In this document: one piece after another, positions 17,223 through 24,840 of the stretch
How positions within the stretch are numbered: the stretch's first letter is position 1
Layout of the letters: each line of letters opens with the position of its first letter
NCBI GenBank assembly: GCA_023387965.1
Contig: JAEWHE010000010.1
Span: 1 to 64,000 of the forward strand
Direction of reading: 5' to 3'
From: Bacteroidota bacterium
GTDB lineage: Bacteria > Bacteroidota > Bacteroidia > Flavobacteriales > Flavobacteriaceae
Length of the DNA stretch: 64,000 nucleotides
Notes under the pieces: model-generated
The model's input: the letters and a program-made list of their open reading frames with translations, nothing else
What the model was told of the DNA's origin: nothing
The model's database searches: none
Made by a program: the position numbers and the translations under genes

Positions 17223-18236
17223 ATGGAAATTTTAGAAAATTTTTCTTTAAAAAACTACAATACTTTTGGGATTGATGCGAAAGCAAAGCAATTTATAGCC
17301 GTGCATTCGGTTGAAGAATTGCAGGAAGTTTTACGTCAAAATCAAACTGCCAAAAAGTTTATTTTAGGAGGCGGAAGTAACATGTTGCTAACCCAGGATG
17401 TGGACGCTTTAGTGATTCACATTGACCTAAAAGGCAAAAATATTGTAAAAGAAACAGAAGAATTTGTTTGGGTTCAAGGAAATGCCGGCGAAAATTGGCA
17501 TGATTTTGTACTGTTTGCCATTGAAAATAATTTCGGCGGAATTGAAAATATGTCGCTTATTCCCGGAAACGTTGGCACGACTCCCGTACAAAATATTGGT
17601 GCTTACGGAACCGAAATCAAAAATACCTTTGAATATTGTGATGCGGTGGAAATCGCAACTGGAAATATTAAGAGATTTACGAACGAAGAATGCAAATTTG
17701 GTTATCGCGAAAGCATTTTTAAAAACGAAGTAAAAGACCAATTTATCATCACTTCAGTTGTTTTTAAATTGACCAAAATCAATCATAAAATTAATATTTC
17801 TTATGGCGATATTGCTGCTGAACTGACTAAAAATAACGTAACAATTCCTACATTAAAAGATGTTAGCAATGCGATTATTACCATCAGAAAAAGCAAACTT
17901 CCAGACCCGAAAGAGTTAGGAAACAGTGGTAGTTTTTTTAAAAATCCAGTAATCGCAAAAAGTGATTTTGAAAAAATTCATTTGCTTCATCCCGAAATGC
18001 CAAGTTACACCATTTCCGACACCCAAGTAAAAGTTCCTGCAGGTTGGCTGATTGAAAAAGCGGGATTTAAAGGAAAACGTTTTGGTGATGCCGGAATCCA
18101 CAAAAATCAGGCTCTGGTTTTGGTAAATTACGGAAACGCCACCGGAAGCGAAATTTTGGCGGTAGCCCAAAACATACAAAAAACGGTTCAAGAGACCTTC
18201 GGGATTGCGATTGAAGCGGAAGTAAATGTGATTTAA
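17223..18236 (+). CDS. murB: UDP-N-acetylmuramate dehydrogenase
   Basis: 337 residues from the ATG at 17223 (MEILENFSLKNYNTFGIDAK). The FAD-binding domain shows LGGGSNMLLTQD and SLIPGNVGTTPVQNIGAYG, the catalytic Ser is in NSGSFFKNPVI, and the C-terminal Glu in GIAIEAEVNVI. This is the type I enzyme (long form, E. coli-like) that reduces UDP-GlcNAc-enolpyruvate made by MurA (also in this window) to UDP-MurNAc. Confidence 0.96.
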   Translation: MEILENFSLKNYNTFGIDAKAKQFIAVHSVEELQEVLRQNQTAKKFILGGGSNMLLTQDVDALVIHIDLKGKNIVKETEEFVWVQGNAGENWHDFVLFAIENNFGGIENMSLIPGNVGTTPVQNIGAYGTEIKNTFEYCDAVEIATGNIKRFTNEECKFGYRESIFKNEVKDQFIITSVVFKLTKINHKINISYGDIAAELTKNNVTIPTLKDVSNAIITIRKSKLPDPKELGNSGSFFKNPVIAKSDFEKIHLLHPEMPSYTISDTQVKVPAGWLIEKAGFKGKRFGDAGIHKNQALVLVNYGNATGSEILAVAQNIQKTVQETFGIAIEAEVNVI

Positions 18237-18289
18237 TTTTTGCTTAAATTAGGGTAAATTTTCGCCTATAATTTTATTGATTTTTGCCA

Positions 18290-18320
18290 TTGCAATTCCT
18301 GTTTTTGCATTGTACCTTTG
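18290..18320 (+). promoter_or_regulatory. Promoter TTG-N20-TACCTTTG for the glycosyltransferase
   Basis: The -33 TTG at 18290-18292 and -7 TACCTTTG at 18313-18320 have the spacing of the Bacteroidota housekeeping promoter. The ATG is at 18351. Confidence 0.65.
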
Positions 18321-18350
18321 CACACATTTTTTTAAAAACCAATTGCCTAT

Positions 18351-19457
18351 ATGTTGACCATTATTTTTTATGTTTTTCTTGTAGTGGTAGCTGTTCAGCT
18401 GTTTTATTATTCGGTAGTTTTCGGGAAATTTGCTTTTGCCAAACCACAAAAAAGCACTCCGAAACGCATTCCTATTTCAGTAATTGTTTGTGCCAAAAAT
18501 GAAGAAGAAAATGTAAAGAAATTCGTACCTCTTTTGGCTACTCAAGATTATCCGGATTACGAAATAATTTTGATTAATGATGCTTCGAGTGATGCAACGC
18601 TTGATATTTTCGAAGAATTTGAAGCGCAATATCCAAATGTTCGATTAGTAAAAGTGGAAAATAACGAGGCATTTTGGGGCAACAAAAAATTTGCCTTAAC
18701 CTTGGGAATTAAAGCGGCAAAAAACGAATATTTGTTGTTTACCGATGCTGATTGTTATCCGGCTTCAAACCAATGGATTAAGGAAATGAGTTCGCAGTTT
18801 ACCATGAGCAAAACCATTGTTTTGGGTTATGGAGCTTATGAAAAAGTAGCGAAATCTTTCCTGAACAAAATCATCAGGTTGGAAACGATGTTAACCGCTA
18901 CGCAATATTTTTCTTGGGCAAAAATGAAACATCCTTATATGGGTGTCGGTCGAAATTTGGCTTACAAAAAAGAAGAATTTTTCAATGTAAACGGTTTTAT
19001 CGACCACATGAAAGTGCGATCGGGCGATGATGATTTGTTTATTAATCAAGCTTCGACCAAAAAAAATACAACGATTAGTTTTAATCCGGAAGGTTTCACT
19101 TTCTCCGAACCTAAAAAAACGTTTAAAACTTGGTTCGACCAGAAAAGACGCCACGTTTCAACGGCGAGTTTTTACAAACCATTTGACAAATTTCAGTTGG
19201 CATTGTTTTTTTTGAGTCAACTTTCGTTTTTAATTCTGGCAATTATATTATTGGCGTTTCAATTTAATTGGATTTTAATCGTGCCAATAATTGCCGGAAG
19301 ATATTTATTTAGCTGGATTACATTGGGTTACGCGGCATCAAAATTGCAGGAAAAAGATGTAATGTACTACTATCCCATCATCGAAATTGTACTTATCTTT
19401 ACCCAACTGAATATTTTTGTAACCAATAAGTTTTCAAAACCGGTACATTGGAAGTAA
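18351..19457 (+). CDS. Family 2 glycosyltransferase, membrane-bound
   Basis: 368 residues. One N-terminal helix (about 2-22), then a GT-A domain: ISVIVCAKNEEENV, ILINDASSDAT (nucleotide Asp), LFTDADCYPAS (the DxD motif), GDDDLFINQ and QKRRHVSTAS (acceptor region). Two or three C-terminal helices (about 283-345) anchor it. The architecture resembles processive or polyprenyl-linked GT2 enzymes; the sugar and acceptor cannot be told. It overlaps the sigma-factor gene by 10 bases. Confidence 0.88.
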   Translation: MLTIIFYVFLVVVAVQLFYYSVVFGKFAFAKPQKSTPKRIPISVIVCAKNEEENVKKFVPLLATQDYPDYEIILINDASSDATLDIFEEFEAQYPNVRLVKVENNEAFWGNKKFALTLGIKAAKNEYLLFTDADCYPASNQWIKEMSSQFTMSKTIVLGYGAYEKVAKSFLNKIIRLETMLTATQYFSWAKMKHPYMGVGRNLAYKKEEFFNVNGFIDHMKVRSGDDDLFINQASTKKNTTISFNPEGFTFSEPKKTFKTWFDQKRRHVSTASFYKPFDKFQLALFFLSQLSFLILAIILLAFQFNWILIVPIIAGRYLFSWITLGYAASKLQEKDVMYYYPIIEIVLIFTQLNIFVTNKFSKPVHWK

Positions 19458-19999
19458 ACAAACAAATCGAAAAAGCCAAAACGGGCGATCAGGTTGCTTT
19501 TACCTCTTTGCTCGATTATTTTTGGAATGAAGTTTACGGATTTATGCTGCAACGCACTCAAAATGAAACAGATGCAGAAGACATTACGATTGAAACTTTT
19601 GCGAAAGCGTTTGACAAAATAGCAACCTACAATACTGATTTTCAATTCAATACATGGTTAATTGCGATTGCTAAAAATGTTCATATTGATTTGCTACGCA
19701 AAAAAAAATCGGTTATGTTTATCGACATTACCGATGAAGAAGACAAGCAAGCTTACAATGTTGCAGATACTTCGCTTTCGGCGGAAGATGAACTGATTAG
19801 AGAGCAAAATTTGTCGCAACTTTTGCTATATATCAAGGAGTTAAAGCCTGCTTATCAAGAAATTATTCAACTTCGGTATTTCCAAGAATTGAGTTATCAG
19901 GAAATCGCAAACCAGCTTGACGAACCGCTTTCTAATGTGAAAGTGAAATTGTTACGTGCCAAAAAACTTTTGGCTTCGCTAATTAGCTCAAAAAGTTAG
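19448..19999 (+). CDS. ECF-type RNA polymerase sigma factor
   Basis: 183 residues from a TTG start at 19448 that overlaps the glycosyltransferase stop; no better start lies nearby, since region 2 begins at once. Sigma region 2 contains DAEDITIETFAKAFDKI and FNTWLIAIAKNVHIDLLRKKK (about 42-80). Region 4 contains LKPAYQEIIQLRYFQELSYQEIANQLDEPLSNVKVKLLRAKKLL. No anti-sigma gene follows; instead a T9SS cargo gene comes next. Its regulon is unknown. Confidence 0.92.
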   Translation: MEVNKQIEKAKTGDQVAFTSLLDYFWNEVYGFMLQRTQNETDAEDITIETFAKAFDKIATYNTDFQFNTWLIAIAKNVHIDLLRKKKSVMFIDITDEEDKQAYNVADTSLSAEDELIREQNLSQLLLYIKELKPAYQEIIQLRYFQELSYQEIANQLDEPLSNVKVKLLRAKKLLASLISSKS

Positions 20000-20056
20000 T
20001 AATTTCGGGCGTTCTGCTTATTTTTTTGTAATTTCGCTTTTCAAATTCCTCAAATT

Positions 20057-21517
20057 ATGAAAAGAAAATTACTTTATTTATTACTCCTTATTTCTGCTAA
20101 TCTTTCGGCACAATTTACCACTCCAAACACCGGAGTAACTTGGAGATTAAGCGATTTAGTTGCCAATGCTCCCGCAACAGTTTCGGGATCGGGAACAACT
20201 TTTACGCTTTCGCAAAATCTTACCATTGCCGTTAACGATACTTTTATTATTGATACCGATGTAACGCTTTTGATGGCAAATGATGTTCAATTGGTTATTC
20301 AAGGGAATTTTTCTGCCGATGCAGATAATATTTTGATTACCAAAGCTACAGAAGAAGCTCGCTACCGAGAAATTATTTTTGAAAATACTGCTACAGGATT
20401 TATGCGAAATGTAACCGTTACTTACGGAAAAGGGATTCGCGCTGCAACCGGAAATTTTGAAATGCAATCTTGTACCGTTTCGTATCATTTGAACGGAAGT
20501 ACTACAAGTTCGGCACTTCAAGTAGCAATTGGACAACCCATTATCAACAACTCTACTTTTAAGTTTAATTACTATCCGGCAATTGGTTCATCGGCAACTG
20601 CAGCAGCTTCGCCAATTATCACCAATAATTTACTTGAAGGAAACAACGATTCTAACGGAAACAGACCACAAATTAATTTAGGACCAAGCGGTTTGGATAC
20701 CTTAAAAATCATTGGAAATACCATTATCGGAAACCGTACAAAATACATGACTGGTGGAATTTCAGTATCTAATTTTAGTCCGGCTTTGCAGCATATTTCT
20801 TTGATTCAAAACAATATTATTAGAGATAACCGCTACGGAATCAACGTATTGGGTTACAATATGGATGTAGTTTTAGACGGAAATATTATTGAGGACAACA
20901 ATACCAATTCCGATGCTTTTTCGAGCGGAAGTGGCATTGCTTTGCAAGGAGCCGGAACTTCTTATGTTACCAAAATCAGCAACAACCAAATTCGCAGAAA
21001 TTTATGGGGAATTACCGCTTACGGCAACGCTACTTTCACTAATTTAGGTGACGGTGCTTCGGTTGCTGGAAATAATGTTTTTTCTGAAAATGGGAATGAT
21101 GGTCAAAACTATGCGTTTTTCAACAATACTGCAAATGCAGTTTCGGCATTAAATAATTGCTGGATTGAAAACACACCTTTAACAGCAGAAAATGTGGAAG
21201 GCGTGATTTCGCATCAAGTGGATGACCCCACTTTAGGATTGGTAACCTTCACTCCTTTTGGTTGCAATGATCTTTCTACTCCTGATTTTGCTACCGCAAA
21301 TCCAAAAATTTACCCGAATCCGGCAACGAATTTTGTAAACATAGATTTGGAAGGAGAAACAACAGTTGAAATTTTTAATATCAATGGAATGTTGGTTGCC
21401 AAACACCAATTATTTTCTGGAACGAATAGTTTACCAACCAATTTCCCAGCGGGAATTTATTTGGTAAAAGTAACTTCTTCTAACAATACTTTCACCCAAA
21501 AATTGGCTGTAAAATAA
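20057..21517 (+). CDS. Secreted right-handed beta-helix protein with T9SS type A sorting domain
   Basis: 486 residues with a signal peptide (about 1-18, LSAQ cleavage). The body is rich in Asn and short repeated strands (IIGNTIIGNR, IIRDNRYGI, VLDGNIIEDNN, KISNNQIRRN) typical of parallel beta-helix proteins. The last ~75 residues (KIYPNPATNFVNIDLEGETTVEIFNINGMLV ... GIYLVKVTS) are a Por-type C-terminal sorting domain for type IX secretion, so it is exported to the surface or medium. No catalytic motif was recognised. Confidence 0.88.
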   Translation: MKRKLLYLLLLISANLSAQFTTPNTGVTWRLSDLVANAPATVSGSGTTFTLSQNLTIAVNDTFIIDTDVTLLMANDVQLVIQGNFSADADNILITKATEEARYREIIFENTATGFMRNVTVTYGKGIRAATGNFEMQSCTVSYHLNGSTTSSALQVAIGQPIINNSTFKFNYYPAIGSSATAAASPIITNNLLEGNNDSNGNRPQINLGPSGLDTLKIIGNTIIGNRTKYMTGGISVSNFSPALQHISLIQNNIIRDNRYGINVLGYNMDVVLDGNIIEDNNTNSDAFSSGSGIALQGAGTSYVTKISNNQIRRNLWGITAYGNATFTNLGDGASVAGNNVFSENGNDGQNYAFFNNTANAVSALNNCWIENTPLTAENVEGVISHQVDDPTLGLVTFTPFGCNDLSTPDFATANPKIYPNPATNFVNIDLEGETTVEIFNINGMLVAKHQLFSGTNSLPTNFPAGIYLVKVTSSNNTFTQKLAVK

Positions 21518-21542
21518 TTTTAAGAAAAATATATCGAATTAG

Positions 21543-21567
21543 AAAAGCAGGCTTTAAGTCTGCTTTT
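21543..21567 (+). terminator. Terminator after the beta-helix gene
   Basis: AAAAGCAG / CTGCTTTT inverted repeat with a 9-base loop ending in T residues, 25 bases after the stop. Confidence 0.5.
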
Positions 21568-21620
21568 GTCGTTTAGAAACTTCTTACAAAAAAAGTTAAA
21601 ATAAACGCAATAAAACTTCT

Positions 21621-21638
21621 CACTATATCGTTATAGTG
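21621..21638. promoter_or_regulatory. Palindrome CACTATA-N4-TATAGTG in the tonB promoter
   Basis: A perfect 7+4+7 inverted repeat that ends 5 bases before the -7 box at 21644, so it occupies the -33/spacer region. A further half-site CACTAT (21682-21687) overlaps the tonB start codon. Placement suits a repressor operator; no regulator is identified. Confidence 0.5.
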
Positions 21639-21643
21639 TTAAA

Positions 21644-21651
21644 TAGGTTTG
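21644..21651 (+). promoter_or_regulatory. -7 box TAGGTTTG for tonB
   Basis: Exact TAnnTTTG, 35 bases before the ATG at 21686. Confidence 0.5.
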
Positions 21652-21685
21652 CTTATGATATGATTTTACTTAAAATTCTTACACT

Positions 21686-22522
21686 ATGTCAACAATTAAC
21701 TTATTTAACAACAGCTGGAATGAGATTGTTTTTGAAAACAGAAACAAACTTTATGGCGCTTACAAACTTCGCCAAGATGACGGAAAAACAACCCTCAAAG
21801 CTTTTCTGCTCGGGACCTTATTTTGCGGGGTTTTAATTTCGCTTACTTTTATTAAAACCGATGGAAAAACTGTGATTATTGAAGATAATCCATTTAGTGG
21901 TACCATTACCGTAACAGATGTTTATCTTCCGCCAATTGAAAAACCTAAAGTAGCAGAATCGGCTGGTTCTACCGAAAAATCTTCGGAAGCGCAAAAAAAG
22001 TTTGTAGGTACGAAAATTACGGAAAATCATACGACTCCAAACGAAATGACCACGATTGATCAAAACACAACCAAAACAGGAAGTACTGACAATGTGGGTG
22101 ATAACAACGGAATTATTGGTTTAGGAAACACTTCTGATACTGGAACTGGTGATGGAACCGGAATTACGGAAACCAACAACAACGGACCCGAATTAACTGG
22201 CGACGAAGTGATGATTACGGTGGATGAAAAACCGGAATTTCCGGGTGGTATCAAAAGTTTTACGGCTTTAGTAGGGAAAAAATTTAGAACACCGGAAATT
22301 GACCAATTGAGTAAAGTAATGGTTTCGGTAAGTTTTGTAGTGGAAAAAGATGGAACGCTTTCAAACATTAGAGTAACGAGAGATCCGGGTTATGGTTTAG
22401 GAAACGAAGCGATTAGGGTTTTGAAATCGATTAAAACCAAATGGACTCCTGGAAAAAAAGCCGGAAAAACAGTTAGAACCGCTTTTAACTTACCGATTAC
22501 TGTACAAATTAATGAACGATAA
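21686..22522 (+). CDS. Energy transducer TonB
   Basis: 278 residues with the Bacteroidota layout: a short cytoplasmic N-terminus with NRNKLYGAYKLRQ, one transmembrane helix (about 40-57), a Pro/Thr/Gly-rich periplasmic linker, and a C-terminal TonB domain from about 190 (PEFPGGIKSFTALVGKKF ... VSVSFVVEKDGTLSNIRVTRDPGYGLGNEAIRVLKSIKTKWTPGKKAGK). It couples the inner-membrane proton gradient to outer-membrane transporters. No exbB/exbD partner is adjacent. A palindrome in its promoter suggests regulated expression. Confidence 0.93.
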   Translation: MSTINLFNNSWNEIVFENRNKLYGAYKLRQDDGKTTLKAFLLGTLFCGVLISLTFIKTDGKTVIIEDNPFSGTITVTDVYLPPIEKPKVAESAGSTEKSSEAQKKFVGTKITENHTTPNEMTTIDQNTTKTGSTDNVGDNNGIIGLGNTSDTGTGDGTGITETNNNGPELTGDEVMITVDEKPEFPGGIKSFTALVGKKFRTPEIDQLSKVMVSVSFVVEKDGTLSNIRVTRDPGYGLGNEAIRVLKSIKTKWTPGKKAGKTVRTAFNLPITVQINER

Positions 22523-22623
22523 TTTTTGGCTTATAAAATTATTTGAGTTTGAAATTTCCCGCCGCTTTTTTTGGCAGGATTTTTTTGTTCCAAAAGTTTC
22601 CAAAAATGCCTTAAGTTTTTCTC

Positions 22624-22742
22624 CTAGCCCGTCCCGAAGCGTCGGGAGAGGCAATAGCGCTGTAGCGAAGCGGAAGCCTAAAGCCGAAAGCGGGAACATG
22701 TCCCGAAACTTCGGGATGAAAATGCCTACTGTTTCGCTCCTA
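22624..22742. repeat. Dispersed intergenic structured repeat, copy D
   Basis: The 323-base spacer between tonB and lipA holds no gene. This copy starts TAGCCCGTCCCGAAGCG, contains CGGAAGCC...AGCCGAAAGCGGGAAC, a second CCCGAA-type palindrome, and ends GTTTCGCTCCTAA like copy C. The CCCGAAGC..TCGGG element is shared with copy E. Confidence 0.5.
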
Positions 22743-22819
22743 AGACAGGTAATAAATTTTTTTGGCTTTCGCCGAATTTACGCTAAGAAAGCGTTAACGG
22801 TTTTTCTCAAAACAATCGT

Positions 22820-22827
22820 TATCTTTG
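22820..22827 (+). promoter_or_regulatory. -7 box TATCTTTG for lipA
   Basis: Exact TAnnTTTG, 19 bases before the lipA ATG. Confidence 0.55.
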
Positions 22828-22845
22828 TGGTTTGAAAATTGATTT

Positions 22846-23718
22846 ATGAGCACTGTTTTAGATACCGCAACTGTACCAGCCGGAAAACCAAAGTGGTTGA
22901 AGGTGAAATTACCTATCGGGAAAAAATATACGGAATTGAGAGGTTTGGTTGATAAATACAAACTGAACACAATTTGCACCTCCGGAAGTTGCCCTAACAT
23001 GGGTGAATGCTGGGGTGAAGGAACGGCGACGTTTATGATTTTGGGAAATATTTGTACTAGGAGTTGTGGTTTTTGCGGTGTAAAAACGGGAAGACCTGAA
23101 ACAGTGGATTGGGACGAACCAGAAAAAGTGGCGCGTTCGATAAAAATCATGAACATCAAACATGCCGTGGTGACAAGCGTGGATCGCGATGACATTAAAG
23201 ACGGTGGTTCGATTATTTGGTTGGAAACCGTGAGAGCGATTAGACGGATGAACCCAACGACAACTTTAGAAACTTTAATTCCTGATTTTCAAGGAATTGA
23301 AAGAAATATTGACCGAATTGTAGAAGCCAATCCTGAAGTGGTTTCGCACAACATGGAAACTGTGAGAAGACTGACACGTGAAGTTAGAATTCAGGCGAAA
23401 TACGACAGAAGTTTGGAGGTTTTACGTTACCTAAAAGAAAAAGGAATCAACCGAACGAAGTCGGGAATTATGCTTGGTTTGGGCGAAACTGAGGAAGAAG
23501 TGATTGAAACTTTGCATGATTTAAGAGCGGCAAATGTGGACGTGGTTACCATTGGACAATATTTGCAACCGAGTAAAAAACATTTACCGGTGAAGGAATT
23601 TATCACGCCAGATCAATTTGCCAAGTATGAAAAAATTGGTATTGAATTAGGTTTCCGTCACGTGGAAAGTGGCGCTTTAGTGAGATCTTCGTATAAAGCC
23701 CAAAAACATATCCTTTAA
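22846..23718 (+). CDS. lipA: Lipoyl synthase
   Basis: 290 residues. Both iron-sulfur clusters are complete: the auxiliary cluster cysteines C44, C49, C55 (CTSGSCPNMGEC) and the radical-SAM cysteines C70, C74, C77 (CTRSCGFC). The C-terminal RSSYKAQ supplies the conserved Ser that ligates the auxiliary cluster. It inserts two sulfurs into protein-bound octanoate. lipB is not adjacent. Confidence 0.97.
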   Translation: MSTVLDTATVPAGKPKWLKVKLPIGKKYTELRGLVDKYKLNTICTSGSCPNMGECWGEGTATFMILGNICTRSCGFCGVKTGRPETVDWDEPEKVARSIKIMNIKHAVVTSVDRDDIKDGGSIIWLETVRAIRRMNPTTTLETLIPDFQGIERNIDRIVEANPEVVSHNMETVRRLTREVRIQAKYDRSLEVLRYLKEKGINRTKSGIMLGLGETEEEVIETLHDLRAANVDVVTIGQYLQPSKKHLPVKEFITPDQFAKYEKIGIELGFRHVESGALVRSSYKAQKHIL

Positions 23719-23802
23719 AGATTTATGATACAAGATTGTAGAATTTTACTTCGTGAAATTTTTTACATTCAACTTTAAATCATATAACTTCCCCCCTTTT
23801 TT

Positions 23803-24807
23803 ATGAATTCAAAAACAAAAATCGCCATCAACGGTTTTGGACGAATCGGGAGAAATTTATTCCGGCTTTTACTAAATCATCCAAAGATTGAAGTGGTAGC
23901 AATTAACGATATTGCCGACTACCGAACAATGTCGCATTTATTAAAGTATGACAGCATTCATGGGGTTTTGCCTAATGATTGTAGTTTTAATGACGAAGGA
24001 ATTTTGGTGGACGGAAAGTTGTACACTTTTTTCCATGAAAAAGAAATTTCTAAGATCAACTGGCAAAAAGTTGAAGCTGAAATTGTGGTCGAATCCACCG
24101 GAAAATACAAAACTTATGAAGATATTTTCCAGCATATTGAAAGTGGCGCACAAAAAGTGATTCTTTCGGCACCATCTGAAACGGAAAAAATAAAAACTGT
24201 TGTTTTAGGTGTTAACGAACATATTTTAGATGGTTCGGAAAAAATAATTTCTAACGCTAGTTGCACGACTAATAATGCCGCACCAATGATTAAAATTATC
24301 AATGATTTATGTGGCATTGAACAAGCTTACATCACCACGGTTCACTCTTATACAACTGATCAAAGTTTACATGATCAACCTCATAAAGATTTGCGTCGTG
24401 CTCGTGGAGCCGCACAATCAATCGTACCTACAACAACTGGAGCTGCAAAAGCGTTGACAAAAATTTTTCCGGAATTAGAAGGAAAAATCGGGGGAAGCGG
24501 GATTAGAGTTCCGGTTCCGGATGGTTCGCTCACGGACATCACGTGTTACGTGCGTGAGGAGATTTCGATAGAAAAATTAAACGAAGCTTTTAAAAAAGCC
24601 AGCGAAAACGAACTCAAAGGTATTTTGGCTTACACCGAAGATCCTATCGTTTCTGTAGATATTTTGGGAAACCAAAATTCTTGTTTGTTCGATGCGCAAC
24701 TGACTTCGGTTTTGAGCAAAATGATAAAAGTTGTAGGCTGGTATGATAATGAAATCGGATATTCTGCACGCTTAATCGATTTAATTTTAGTAACAAAAAA
24801 CAATTAA
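23803..24807 (+). CDS. gap: Type I glyceraldehyde-3-phosphate dehydrogenase
   Basis: 334 residues. The NAD fold begins INGFGRIGR (about 9-16) with D36 in the NDIADY segment favouring NAD over NADP. The active-site Cys is C154 in SNASCTTN; HSYTTDQ carries the catalytic His; RARGAAQSIVPTTTGAAKA holds phosphate-binding residues, and WYDNEIGYSARL the C-terminal motif. Acts in glycolysis or gluconeogenesis. It stands alone between lipA and the histidine kinase, so it may be one of several paralogues, as many flavobacteria have. Confidence 0.96.
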   Translation: MNSKTKIAINGFGRIGRNLFRLLLNHPKIEVVAINDIADYRTMSHLLKYDSIHGVLPNDCSFNDEGILVDGKLYTFFHEKEISKINWQKVEAEIVVESTGKYKTYEDIFQHIESGAQKVILSAPSETEKIKTVVLGVNEHILDGSEKIISNASCTTNNAAPMIKIINDLCGIEQAYITTVHSYTTDQSLHDQPHKDLRRARGAAQSIVPTTTGAAKALTKIFPELEGKIGGSGIRVPVPDGSLTDITCYVREEISIEKLNEAFKKASENELKGILAYTEDPIVSVDILGNQNSCLFDAQLTSVLSKMIKVVGWYDNEIGYSARLIDLILVTKNN

Positions 24808-24840
24808 GTAACTTTAGCTTCTCAAAAAACTTTTTCAAGT

